This document shows, piece after piece, positions 32,624 through 44,235 of a DNA stretch of 64,000 bases (positions within the stretch are counted from its first letter, which is position 1; every line of letters starts with the position of its first letter). The stretch lies in NCBI GenBank assembly GCA_018398585.1, contig JAGTTD010000007.1:33074911-33138910 (forward strand). Direction: 5' to 3'. Source of the stretch: Simmondsia chinensis. Lineage: Eukaryota; Streptophyta; Magnoliopsida; Caryophyllales; Simmondsiaceae. The position numbers and the translations under genes are program-made. The notes under the pieces were generated by a model. It did not search any database, had not been told where the DNA came from, and saw nothing but the letters and a program-made list of their open reading frames with translations.

Positions 32624-35600
32624 TCAAATCTCGCCTAGATCATACAAGTCCCTAGGTATAGTCTTAATGACATGATACCATCCCTTTTGCATCTCATCTT
32701 GAATATAGAAAACTTGCTTTGCTTGAGATGAGATGACAAATGGATCATCTTTCAACAATCAACCAGTATGCATCAACTTAGAGAAGTTCACACAAGCACC
32801 ATCATTTCTAAATGTTCTTAAGCCCCTATTTATATCTACCCAATCACAACGAAAAATGACAACTTTACAACTCCCATAATAGTCTAGTTCATATATGTCT
32901 GTCAATTTGCCATAGTAAACTTGTCCATCAGCTACGACCATGACCCCAGAATTTTGTGTCCTCATATAGCGTTCACGATCTTCTGTATGAAACTTGTATC
33001 CATTAAGGACAAAGCCCTTCATTCTTTTAGCATACTGATTTAGCCCACCAGCTAAAGCCCTTCTCAATCGGCCTTCTTCAGTAGTTGCATCAATTTTGTG
33101 CACCTTAATAGAATAAAAGGTAGTATCAAAATTAATGGTGAATATATAATATCAACTTCACCATCGAATAAAATATACTAACCTGGTTTTGAAGCCACTC
33201 AGAAAACTCTTCAACAATCCACTGATTTTCTAATGTTGCATTAGATCGACCTCTATGGAAATATGCTCGTCGTTTTTCACTTAAAAATTCACTATAATAA
33301 GGAAATTATTAGCAGGTTGAACAAAAATAGTTAATATTGACAAAGTTGCTTCTATTAACACTTACTCACGAAGTTCCTTGATTTCATCTAGCTGAAGTAG
33401 TACATAACGATACGCTTGTTCCTTACTTCTCATATCAAGGCGAACAATTTTCTCTTTTCCAATTGCACGACCCCCAGACTTTAACAAGTATTTACCCATA
33501 CTTGAACCATTATCATCATTTCTTTTGGGTCTATTAAAAATGGTCGTAGCACCTTCTAAGTATCTAGAACAAAATGTAATAGTCTCCTCCATGATGTAGC
33601 CTTCAGAAATGGACCCTTCTGGCCGCGCCTGGTTACTTACGTATGCTTTCAAATGGGACAAATACCTTTATTACATACATATAAACAACACGTGAGATCA
33701 ATTACTGGATGCCAAATATGAAAGATAAAAGTAAATGAAGCATTATCGGCTAACCTTTCAATCGGATACATCCATCTATAGTGAACAGGCCCACCAAGCT
33801 TAGCCTCCTCTACTAAATGAATTAGTAGATGAACCATGACTGTGAAAAATGTAGGTAGAAATTCCATCTCCATCTCACAAAGTGTAAGAATAATGTTCGA
33901 TTTTTGAAGATCGAGCATATTTGGGTCGAGGGTCGTAGAACACAAGTATTTGAAAAAGGAAGACAAGTCTGAAAGCAACTCAATGACTTGTGTGGCATTG
34001 GATGCTCGTAAAGCTACAGGAAGAATATCTTGCATAAGAACATGGTTGTCATGACTCTTAAGGTTTAAGAGTTTTCTTTGTTTCAACTTCACACATCTGG
34101 AGATGTTAGATCCATATCCATCTGGGACCCTAAGTTTCTGTAGAACTCTTAGAAACCGTTCTTTATCATTTGAAGACATATAGTAAGAAGCTGGAGGCAT
34201 GTACGGATCTCTATTAGGACGAGGTTGTAGCCAAAGATGTGGCTTTATGTTCCTTTCTTCAAGGGCCCGTCTTGCCTTTTCATCATCTCTAGTCTTTCTC
34301 TCCATATGTAACAGCGTCCCCAGAACATTATCACACACATTTTTCTCTATGTGCATGACATCTAGATTATGTCGAAGGAGATTGTACTCCCAATATGGCA
34401 AGTCAAAAAATATGCTTTTTTTCTTCCAAAGCACTTCCTTATTGTCCACTCTTTCTATTGAACTGTCTATGTGGTGCCTTTCTCTTTTCTTCTTACTAGT
34501 CTTTTGGGTTTTTCCGTACTTGTAACGAACTTGTTCTTGTGCTTTCAAGATATCAGTCCCTGATGCCGGAGTAGGAGCACAAGCATACTCCGTTGTCCCA
34601 TCAAACAATTGACTCTGAGATCGAAAAGGGTGATTATTAGGTAACTATTTACGGTGTCCATTATAGCAAATCTTGCCCCCAAACTTATAAGAATGTGTAT
34701 GTTCAGTGCAATAAGGACAAGCTGTGTAGCCCTTTGTACTCCAACCAGACAACATAGTATATGCAGGAAAGTCATTGATAGTCCACATTATAGCCCCTTG
34801 CATCCTAAAGTTTTGTTCACTATAGGCATCATATGCATCAATACATTCCCATAACAATTTCAACTCATGCAGCAATGGTTGTAGGTACACATCAATGTCA
34901 AGTCCATGGCCCGATTTCCCAGGAATAATCGAAGAAAGAATGAATGACGATTGCTTCATACATAGCCATGGGGGCAAGTTGTACGGGATCAACACCACTG
35001 GCCATGTACTATAAGTAGTATTCATAAGACGGTACGGATTGAAGCCGTCACTAGCAAGACCAAGCCTAACACTACGAGGATCTGAAGAAAACTCCGGATA
35101 CCGAGCATCAAATGCCCTCCAAGCTAAGCCATCTGCAGGATGCCTTAATTTCCCATCCTTCAAACAGTCTATCTCATGCCATCTCATATCTTCGGCTGTT
35201 TTAGATGACATGTATAATCTTTTGAGCCTTGAAATCAAGGAAAAATACCGCATAACCTTAGCGGGCTCTCCTTTCTTGGTTGACATAATTTTATCACTAC
35301 AACTGTCATCTTCCTTACCCTTAACTGTCTTCCATCTTGAGGTACCGCATGTATGACAACTCTCTTTTTCAGACATTTCACCTCAATACAACATACAATT
35401 ATTTGGACAAGCATGAATCTTTTCATATCCAAGACCCAACTCATTGATCATTTTCTGAGCTTCATAATAAGATGATGGAAATACCATAATTTGGAGAAAT
35501 GCATCAACAAGAAGTCTTAGCAACATCGTGAAGGACTCAGCAGACCAACTATGCATATATTTCAAGTGAAACAAGTGCAAAAGAAATGACAATTTGGAGA

Positions 35601-36084
35601 ATGCGCTACAGCCTGGATATAGTTCTTCATTAGAAGCTTCCAATATCTTCTTATACTTGGCTTTCTCCTCAGGAGATTGGTTGGGTTGTTCAAAAGGAAC
35701 TTGGTCTGACCAATCATGTTCATCAGACAAATGGGGTTGACTTGTGGAGGGAGGAATATCAACTCCGATACTTTCTCGTAGTAATCCACCAATATCATCT
35801 CGCCCTATGGCCCTTCCCTCATTATTATTGATAGATGTTTGACTATTGCATCTCAATTGTTGAACAATATCTTCTTTTCCATGAAAAATCCATTTCTTAT
35901 ACTTTGGCCAAAAACCCTTAAAAAGGATATGATATTCCATATCTTCTAATGAGAACCATTTGGCTACTTTGCATTTATTACATGGACATCGAGTTTTTCC
36001 TTCTATAAGGTTTTCTTTAGCCAACTTAATAAATTCAATGACACCATCAATATAAGCTTGACTAATCCTTGGTTGCAGATCCAA
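32624..36084 (-). pseudogene. CACTA TNP2-type transposase with premature stops
   Basis: The N-terminal transposase-associated domain lies at about 36084-35850 (CPCNKC, HILFKGFWPKYKKWIFHG). The TNP2 core runs through 35376-34645 (MRWHE, LASDGFNPY, WPVVLIPYNLPPWLC, KGYTACPYCTEHT) and 34608-33760 (YWEYNLLRHNLDVMHIEKNV, RWMYPIER). A clean GT-AG intron at 33666-33754 joins PIER to YLSHLKAYVSNQARPEGS, followed by a DUF4218-type end. The exons near 33300-33185 and 33103-32624 carry a DUF4216-type domain (DRERYMRTQNSGVMV, CDWVDINRG). Three in-frame stops break it: TGA just before 35376 (after NCMLY), TAG at about 34645 (after GHRK) and TGA at about 32759 (after MHTG). Otherwise frame and splice sites are kept, so loss of function is recent or limited. 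Confidence 0.88.
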
Positions 36085-36150
36085 CTCGTATCCATATCTC
36101 TAAATATTAAGTAGTACAATCAAATTACCTAAAAATTGAAAAAAGATAGA

Positions 36151-36728
36151 GTTCATAAGACAAATATTTAATCAACCAATCAAAATATATACAAATACAA
36201 AAATAAATAATTAATGGGACTTAGGAGAAGTTAGAAATTAAAGTAAGATACATGAGTTCCTTATAATCAATTTTAATCCATGATAGTTAGAATGTATGCT
36301 GGAGTCGCATATGAAGCCTTAGTAGCCCTAGTCACCACTTCATTATCATCTTACATAATAATCTCATGGGGTCCAAGACAAACAACATGGTATAAGAGTT
36401 GAGATGAACTTATAAGAGATAGCAACAGGCAAAAAACTAAACAAAATAGACAAAATCCCTTGTCTTTGCCTTGGAAAAGCACACGACAATTGAAATCCAA
36501 AGAGATCATGACCTTACTCACTCCCACACGAAAGATTCACCATTTGGTGAAAGATTCTGCATCTTTTGGTCAAAGATTCAATTTTATACCTTCATTATTG
36601 CCTTTAATTAATGCCCACTTTTTTCCTCAAATTCTTTTATGGGAAGTTGGTTTTGCAAATATACATTGTCTTGATTGTGGATTTGTAGAAGTAAAGTATT
36701 CAAGCTCGATGGAGAAAATAAGTGAAGG
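36151..36728. other. No gene; uncertain CACTA flank
   Basis: AT-rich sequence right of the transposase start. An open frame at 36460-36732 has no recognisable domain. It may be internal CACTA DNA or flanking DNA. Confidence 0.4.
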
Positions 36729-36878
36729 ATGACCTCTTGGGAAGTCCTCATCCTCAGGTTGGGGCACTAGGAAACAACCTCTTTTCAGGTTAACACCTTG
36801 AAGGGGGAAGGCTACGTACATCCGCCCCCCCAAATCCCGCGTAGGCGGGAGCCCTTGAGGCACCACGTATGTTGTTGA
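36729..36878 (+). mobile_element. 5S-headed SINE, 5'-truncated copy
   Basis: Starts inside the 5S head: GATGACCTCTTGGGAAGTCC at 36729 corresponds to the 3' third of 5S rRNA. It continues through CTCAGGTTGGGG into the same SINE body as 16649-16888: GGAAACAACCTCT, AAGGCTACGTACATCC, GGCGGGAGCCC, GAGGCACC, ATGTTGTTG. The terminal GTTGTTG fits a TTG-ending plant SINE. Only a 5-bp possible duplication (TGAAG) is seen. Confidence 0.82.
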
Positions 36879-36879
36879 A

Positions 36880-38130
36880 GACTTCTTTTTTGGTCATCAA
36901 AATCAATCATATTCTTTGCTTCAAACCTTGAGGAGTTAATCCTAAAGAATGCACTTTTTCATAAAAAGGATCCTTTTTAGAAAAAAAAATCTAATGAAAT
37001 AAACCTTTAGTCAGGTAGAGGTGGCATGGCTTAGAGCATTTAGTCATGTTCTCCCTTTAGGATTTTTTTTTTTTGTGTTTTTTTTTTTTTTGTGTTTCTC
37101 ATAATTGGAGAAATACATGCCTACCAAGGCGGTGCTATGCACTGCTAGGCAATGCAAGAAGGGAAAACAAGACAATAAAAAAATCAAAGAACACCACTCA
37201 AATACAGAACACCTATCACCTAACTTCATAACTAGGTAAGTAGTAGAGTTCATCTACACACGCCTTAAAAGTAAATAAGGCAATGCAAGAAGGGGAAACA
37301 AGACAATAAAAGAAAACAAAGAACACCACTCAAACACAGAACACCTATTACCTAACTTCATAACCAGGCCAGCAGTGGAGTTCATTTATACACGCCTTAC
37401 CTTACTTAAGTGTTAGCCATTCGATTTGTCTCCCTCCCTTTAGAAGGTAACAATACTCCAAAAACGACCCACCTTACACATTAGCTTATTCAGCATGAAG
37501 GTGAGTCTTGTCATTAGGCTAATATCCAAGTGAATGTGGAGTTTTTATAAAGCGTCGAAACTAACATTTCCAATAAAAATAACATAATTTTGTGTTAAAT
37601 GCAACAATAAAATTGGGGATTTTGCACCAATGAGAGAACATCCTTTGTTATTGGAAGACGTCTCACCCTTTAGCTTTGTCACCTTGTGGTTTCTTTTGCA
37701 TCTTGGCGTGACATCAAAGCTTAGATAGTTTTGGAAGAAATGCCCACTACAAACTTCTTTTCAATGCCATGATTATTGTTAAAGTTGCTATTGCAAGAAA
37801 ATTTCACTTTAAATTTGTTTTGAGTTCCTTCTTTTTGGGAAAAGAATACACCTTCGCATAACCGAAAAATATTTTATGTACATAATTAAAGTAACTGAGT
37901 ATTGATTTGATAGTTGAACAAATGTATGCATTGAGAAAGGGATTTTTCTTGATAATTCAAGTACACATTTGACGGTTGGCACAAATGCTATGTGAGCAGT
38001 GATAAAGTATTACAAAAACATAGACTCCAATACCAGTGACAATGCAACAAAATGAAAGGAAAAAGGGGTCGGTAGAAACAAAAACTTGGGACATCGGGGG
38101 GCTTGCTTCTTCATGTTGTTCGGTAAAAAA
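36880..38130. other. Intergenic, no gene; tandem duplication inside
   Basis: Poly-T runs near 37063-37091 and a 131-bp tandem duplication, listed separately. No coding frame is supported. Confidence 0.5.
37148..37399. repeat. 131-bp tandem duplication
   Basis: GGCAATGCAAGAAGGG at 37148 recurs at 37279. Both copies continue through AACAAGACAATAAAA, AACACCACTCAAA-ACAGAA, CACCTAT-ACCTAACTTCATA and end at ACACGCCTTA. Few differences, so it is fairly recent. Confidence 0.88.
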
Positions 38131-38338
38131 GCAAAGCAACATTTCCAGTGCTCCAAGGGTTTCCACCTAAGCAGGGTCTCGGGGGTCCCGGGGGGGGGGG
38201 GGGGGGGGGGGGATGTACGTAGTCTTCCCCCTTTACGGTACTACCTTGAAGGGAGGCTATTTTCGAGAGCTCCCAACTTGAGGGGTGCAACACACGGACT
38301 TTTCAGGAGATCACCCATCATAGTGTTTGGTATGACTA
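38131..38338 (-). mobile_element. 5S-headed SINE, minus-strand copy with long G/C tract
   Basis: Minus strand from the right: GATGGGTGATCTCCTG, AAGTCC, GTGTTGCACCCCTC (5S 3' part), then AAGTTGGGAGCTCTCG and the SINE body (AGCCTCCCTTC, GAAGACTACGTACATCC). A run of 23 C follows, then GAGACCCTGCTTAGG and GGAGCACTGGAAATGTTGC. The 5S/body junction is the same as in the other two headed copies. Its outer 5S part is diverged and no target duplication is clear. Confidence 0.8.
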
Positions 38339-38650
38339 TAAATTGAGTTAATCCACAAACACCTTGGCTATCCTCGGCTAGCAGCAAACCTTTTGCCCTT
38401 TGGCTATAAATAATGGCATGGCTACTTCTAAAATGACCACTCCTAGAGATGCTAAATTGAATACCAACAGAACAATGTGCTAAACGATATCACCTAAACA
38501 ACTCACACCCCACTGACAACAACCTTGCAAATAAAAGGGTGAGAACAACATTTTCATTGTTTCGTGGAGTTGTTGCTTATGCTATCTGTTTCTCCTATTT
38601 TGTGAACAATAATGCTATATACAACGAAAGAAGGACACGAAAACAGCACA

Positions 38651-38718
38651 AACGAGAATCGAACCCCACGCCTCATTTTTTACTATGCAAAGTCACTACC
38701 ATATGAGCTACAATCCCC
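38651..38718 (-). pseudogene. tRNA-Ala-like pseudogene or tRNA-derived SINE head
   Basis: The minus strand reads GGGGATTGTAGCTCATATGG (D-arm side, A-box like), TTTGCAT at the anticodon-loop position, and GGGGTTCGATTCTCG (T-arm, B-box). Spacing is close to a tRNA-Ala, but the anticodon stem and acceptor pairing are lost, so it is not a working tRNA. What follows could be a SINE body, but I cannot define it. Confidence 0.6.
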
Positions 38719-39190
38719 TTTGTGATTTGCTTGGGTGAATTAAAATATTCAATCTTGCTTGTGATGGCATCACTTCGTATGCCTTTTTTCATTATATATA
38801 GCATTACTCTTTTGTAAATTATGGCCTTGGCGACATATATATGAATTACAATAGATAATATTAGAAGTAGAAAAAAAATGGTATCAATGAATAGCTATCT
38901 TTTTATGATTTAATGATTTATATCATGTGTAATATATATTCGTTAAGTACATATTTCAGTAACGCTATCATGATATTGTCTTCGTCCCACCTTTATTAGC
39001 TTTTCCTTTAATTGAACTTGGCTTTTTTTTTTTTTTTTTGGATCAAAGAACTTGTGTGGTTTTTTTTTTTTTTTTTTGAACAGAAAGAACTTGTGTTTGA
39101 TAGTTGCTTATTACTCAAGAGAAGCCCAAGTACCATTCGAATAAGGTGAGCCATATTTGTATGCTAAATTCGTTGTGAGAATTGCTCCGT
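38719..39190. other. Intergenic, no gene
   Basis: AT-rich with two long T runs near 39007-39020 and 39061-39077. Nothing else is recognised before copia C begins. Confidence 0.5.
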
Positions 39191-39377
39191 TATTGATGTA
39201 TTTTCAAAATATGTAAAGAATAATATGCTAAATGTTTATTTAATACATGTATAAGATGTGTTTAAGATTGTCCCAATTCATATTGTAAGTGTTTAAAGCT
39301 TGTTACGGATGTGTGTCAACACATGAGCCATGTGTGTCGACACACAAACCAACAGAACAGCAGGAGGGGTGCTGTGT

Positions 39378-39782
39378 TGTTGAGACTTGTTTATACTTGT
39401 ATTATGTATTTTATTGTATTTATCTTGTATTACATAAATAACATGTACATAGATAGGTGGAATATTCTTAGGACATTCAAGAAGAGAGATCATGACATTC
39501 AAGGCCATCATTGAAGACATTCATTCATTCTCTCATTCATGATCACATTGAAGACAAAGGGAGGCTATTCTTCTCCCCCTTTATTACATTGAGTAACCGG
39601 CCATTATGGCCAAATTACTCCATTTTTATTTTTTATTTTATTTTTATTGTTATTGTAAGAGTAGGATCCTAGGTGTTTTTGCTTTGCCTATTTAAGCTAG
39701 TGCTTGTACATTGTTTTGATCATCCAATGAAATAGAGTGCAAGAGATATTCTCTTCAATTGTTCTTTCCTTATATTTTTACA
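39378..39782 (+). repeat. 5' LTR of copia F
   Basis: TGTTGAGACTTG...ATTTTTACA, 405 bp. A CCTATTTAAG TATA-like motif near 39690 and an AATGAAATAGAG stretch near 39727 may serve promoter and poly(A) functions. Confidence 0.93.
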
Positions 39783-39917
39783 TGGTATCAGAGCTGGCTC
39801 GATCTTGAAGACCCGGTTTTCCTTGCTTCGTCTGGCCGTGAACCTCACGGTCTATTGTGAGCCATCTCCTTGCCTTATTTCTTGTTTTTTTGTGATTATT
39901 TGATTTTTTTTTTCATA

Positions 39918-42900
39918 ATGTCGGGAGAAACAATCAATCAAGTTGTAGCACCGGTTGCATTTTCAGGGGGAGTTCTAGATGCTAGTTCTCCCTATTATCT
40001 TCATCCCTCGGATCACCTGGGATTGGTTTTTGTTCAAGACGTGTTAGCCGGTCCTAATTTTCCAGCTTGGAGACGTTCAATTTTTAAAGTTTTTAAGGCT
40101 AAACGAAAAATTGGCTTCCTTGATGGAAGTATCGTTAAACCGGAAGAAAATTCTCCGGATTTTGAAAATTGGAGTGCATGTGACTCCATGGTTTCTTCTT
40201 GGCTTACTAACTCGGTTTCGAAAGAAATCAATGCTAGCATCGCTTATTTTGAAACAGCTCGAGACATTTGGTTAGATTTGAACGAACGGTTCTCACAAGG
40301 AAATGTGCCCCGAATTTATGAAATTAATCGTGAAATATCACACTTAAAACAAGAAAATATGCCTATTTCTGAATATTTTACCAAATTAAGATCCTTATGG
40401 GATGAACTTTACACGTTGGTCGCTATACCACCATGTACTTGTGGTTCCGGGCAAGCTTTTGCAGCAATTCGTGATATGGAGAGATTGTTAGATTTGCTTA
40501 TGGGTTTAAACACCACTTTTTCAACTGTTAGGTCCCAGTTAATGAATACTAAGCCCTTAACAACAGTTGGTAACGTGTATGCGGTTTTGAGTCAAGAAGA
40601 AAAACAGCAAAATGTGGCTGCCGGGGCTTCGGTTGTACCCGAAGCAGCAGCTCTTGCTGTGAAAACAGTGCCTTCGGGTACTGTAGCAGCAGCATCTGTG
40701 CAGGGCTCTTTGCCTCGTCGTTCTAATCGTCCTACTTGTGGTCATTGTAAAAAACAGGGCCACACCAAAGATCGGTGTTTTGAGATTATAGGTTATCCTC
40801 CGGGGTGGAGAAACAGGACTACGGGAGCCAGGAATATGGCGGCTGCAGCCACGGTTGAACCGATCGGAGACAGCCCGGTTGGTGACAGTCCGGTTACCGG
40901 CCTCTCACTTTGCCAATATCGGCAATTGTTAGCCTTACTTGGGTCGGCTTCTGTGTCTCCTAGTGTAAATCTGACAAATCAGGTTGCTAATTCAATTTTC
41001 AATTGGATTATTGATAGTGGGGCCTCGGATCATATGGTTGCGTCTAAGTCCTTGATGTTTGATATTGTTGATAATAAGTCAGTTGGACCCGTTAAGTTGC
41101 CTAACGGGTCAAGCATGTCGGTTACCCATGTCGGTAAGGTTCGCTTGTCGGAAAACCTCGTACTAGATGATGTGTTGTATGTGCCTGGTTTTCAATATAA
41201 CTTGTTATCAGTAAGCAAGATAACCAACAATAGAAATTGTGCGCTAACATTTCACTCTCATTTTTGTTACATACAGGACCTACGCTCGAAGAAGCTGATT
41301 GGAGCGGGTAGACTTAGAGATGGGCTATACTTCATGAAGATACCTCCGGTTTCTTTGATGGCATCGTCCTCGTTCACTATTCAGGAAAATAAAGCAGCTG
41401 TGTTGTGGCACAACCGTTTGGGGCATGTACCCTTTTCAAGATTATCTAGGTTTCCGCATTTAAGTATTGAAAAGACGGATTTTATTTGTGATTCATGTCA
41501 CCGCGCTAAGCAAGCACGTTTACCATTTCCCGTATCAAACTCTAGTACGAATGTTTGTTTTGAAATTATTCATTGTGACATTTGGGGACTATATCGTGTT
41601 GCGTTGTTGACAGGAGCTCGTTATTTTCTTACTATTGTTGATGATTTTAGTCGTTGTACTTGGGTTTACTTAATGAGGGAGAAATCCCAAGCTCATCAAA
41701 TTCTCATGAATTTTTGTAGAATGGTTAGTACTGAGTTTGGATTTTAGGTTAAGCAAGTGAGGAGCGACAATGGACAAGAATTTAAGTACGGGCCGTTGTT
41801 GGAATTTTATGCGCAACATGGGATTCAGTTTCAGACTTCTTTGACTGGGACACCACAACAAAATGGTGTTGTGGAGCGTAAACACAAACACCTTTTGGAA
41901 GTTGGAAGAGCTCTTCGTTTTCAAGCAGGCTTACCGAAAAGGTTTTGGGGTGAGTGTGTTCTGACAGCTGCCTACCTTATTAATTTGACTCCGTCTAGTG
42001 TTTTGAACAACAAAAGTCCTTATGAAATTTTGGTTGGGAAATCGCCCTCTTATGATCATTTGAGAGTGTTTGGGTGTCGTTGCTATTTTCACAATAAAAT
42101 GAGTGACAAAATGGAAAGTCGGGGCCTACCGGGAATATTTATTGGGTATCCTCACGGTCAAAAGGGATACAAAATTTTTGATGTTGAAAATAATAAGGTT
42201 GTAATTTCAAGAGACGCTAGGTTTTATGAAGACGTTTTCCCTTATTTAAAACCTAATCATGTACCGAGTGAACCTAGTGGGAATGAAGTTACCCCGGGAC
42301 GAAATTGTATTTTTTATGACGAAGAACCGGTTCTGCAACAGGGCCCTTCGGCCGGTCAAACGCCGGCTAAAGAGGAGGTGACAGCACCGGCCGGGAGCCC
42401 AGCCGTTGCTGCTGATGTTGTTGGTGGTCAACCGGACCACCAACAGTCCGAAACTATGGGTGACGGGTTGTCCTCCAGTCCGGATATTGTTACAAGACGA
42501 AGTGGTCCTATTCGCTCTGTTCCGGTCAAGTATCAAGACTATGTTTGTGATGTTCCGTCATCTATAGACCATACTCTTACTACCACTCCTTCGGCTAATT
42601 CGGGTATAGTTTATCCTATTTCGAATTATGTATCTAACGCACAATTTTCTAATGCTCATATAACTGTCTTAAATGCCATCGCTTCTAGCGATGAGCCCAA
42701 AACTTTCCAACAGGCTGTACAACATAAGCATTGGCGAGAGGCTATGGAGAAGGGGATATCTGCTTTGGAACAAAATCACACCTGGACCTTAGAAAAATTG
42801 CCGGAAGGGAAGAGAGCCATTGATTCCAAATGGGTATACAAGGTGAAATACAAGTCCGATGGGTCAATAGAACGATACAAAGCACGGTTGGTTGCAAAAG

Positions 42901-44228
42901 GATTTACTCAGGTTGAAGGTATTGACTATCATGATACTTTTGCTCCAGTTGCGAAACTTGTAACTGTTCGATGTGTTTTGGCAGTAGCAGCAGCGAGAAG
43001 CTGGATTATACATCAATTAGATGTAAACAATGCTTTTCTTCATGGTGATTTGAGTGAAGAAGTTTACATGAAACTTCCCTTGGGTTTTGAGCAAAAACAT
43101 GAGGGGAAGGTTTGTCGTTTATGTAAGTCTCTTTACGGACTTAAACAGGCTTCTCGAAATTGGAATAAGAAATTCACATCTACCTTGGTTAAAATTGGTT
43201 TTAAACAGTCTAAGACCGATTATTCACTTTTCACGTACTTTCAAGGCAAGGTCTTTACTGCGGTCTTAATTTATGTGGACAATGTAATAATCACAGGAAG
43301 TAACACTAAGCACATATCGAAAGTTAAGGGAGTTTTGAATGAATCTTTTGGGATTAAAGATTTAGGGCCGGTGAAATTTTTCTTGGGCATAGAAGTTGCT
43401 CGTTCATCTAGAGGCATTTTGTTGAACCAAAGAAAATATGTCCTAGATATTCTTAGTGAGGCCGGGATGTTAGGGGCAAAACCAGTCTCAAATCCTATTA
43501 TACAGAATCATGTCCTAGCAGATCAGGTGGGAGATTTGGTTCAAGATTCGGGTCAATACAGATGCTTAGTAGGAAGGTTGTTATATCTCACTATTACTAG
43601 GCCGGATATCAGTTATGTTGTTAGTATCCTAAGTCAGTTTATGCATGATCCTAGACAGCCTCACCTTGAAGCAGTTATGAGAGTTTTACGATATTTGAAG
43701 GGGACACCGGGACAGGGTGTGTTTTTACCATCCAACAGTGACTTTATGCTATGAGGTTATTGTGATGCAGATTGGGTAGGATGTCTGACTACAAGACGTT
43801 CCACCACAGGTTACGTGGTCTTTCTAGGAGAAGCATCGATCTCATGGCGGTCTAAGAAATAGAGTGTTGTTTCTCGTTCCTCAGCCGAGGCTGAATATGG
43901 TTCCATGGCAACAATTACCAGTGAAGTAGTTTGGTTACGACGTTTACTAACTAATCTTATGGTTCCAGTTAATGATCCTTCGTTTTTGTTTTTTGACAAT
44001 CAAGCAGCTTTGCATATAGCTTCTAATCCAGTATTCCACGAGAGAATGAAGCACATTGAGATAGATTGTCATTTTGTTCGTGAGAAATTGATGGCCAAAG
44101 AAATAGCTACGTCTTTCGTTCGTTCAATGAATCAACTGGCAGACGTCTTTACAAAGGCGTTGGGATCCTCAAACTACCTAACTCTTCTTCGTAAATTGGG
44201 CATGGTGAATTTACATGCTCCAACTTGA
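39918..44228 (+). pseudogene. Copia F gag-pol: near-complete frame, three nonsense codons, RT YVDN
   Basis: The likely start is the ATG at 39918 (MSGETINQVV); an earlier in-frame ATG at 39870 adds 16 mostly hydrophobic residues. Domains in order: copia gag; CCHC knuckle CGHCKKQGHTKDRC (about residue 273); protease WIIDSGASDH (about 363); GAG-pre-integrase HNRLGHVPF (about 498); integrase from HCDIWG to [13 protein letters not shown] (about 551-655); RT from about 970; RNase H with CDADW, SRSSAEAEY and DNQAALHIASNP. The frame never shifts but has TAG at 41745, TGA at 43752 and TAG at 43860. The RT active site reads YVDN (AAT at 43281) in place of YVDD. It ends with TGA at 44226-44228. Each lesion is a single-base change, so the copy is inactive though young. 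Confidence 0.93.
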
Positions 44229-44235
44229 GGGGGAG

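Larger units (their letters stand above)
29838..36150 (-). mobile_element. CACTA (En/Spm) DNA transposon, one end visible
   Basis: The left terminus is CACTACAACAAAAA at 29838, the classic CACTA end. Two minus-strand genes follow, a Transposase_24-type gene (about 30.4-32.35 kb) and a TNP2 transposase gene (32.62-36.08 kb). These are the two components expected of this superfamily. The right boundary given is approximate. I searched 36.1-39.2 kb for the matching TTTTTGTTGTAGTG end and did not find it, so the element is truncated or its end has decayed. Confidence 0.9.

Noticed and set aside
36460..36732. 90-residue plus-strand open frame as a gene
   Set aside because: No recognisable domain, and its end overlaps the start of a SINE.
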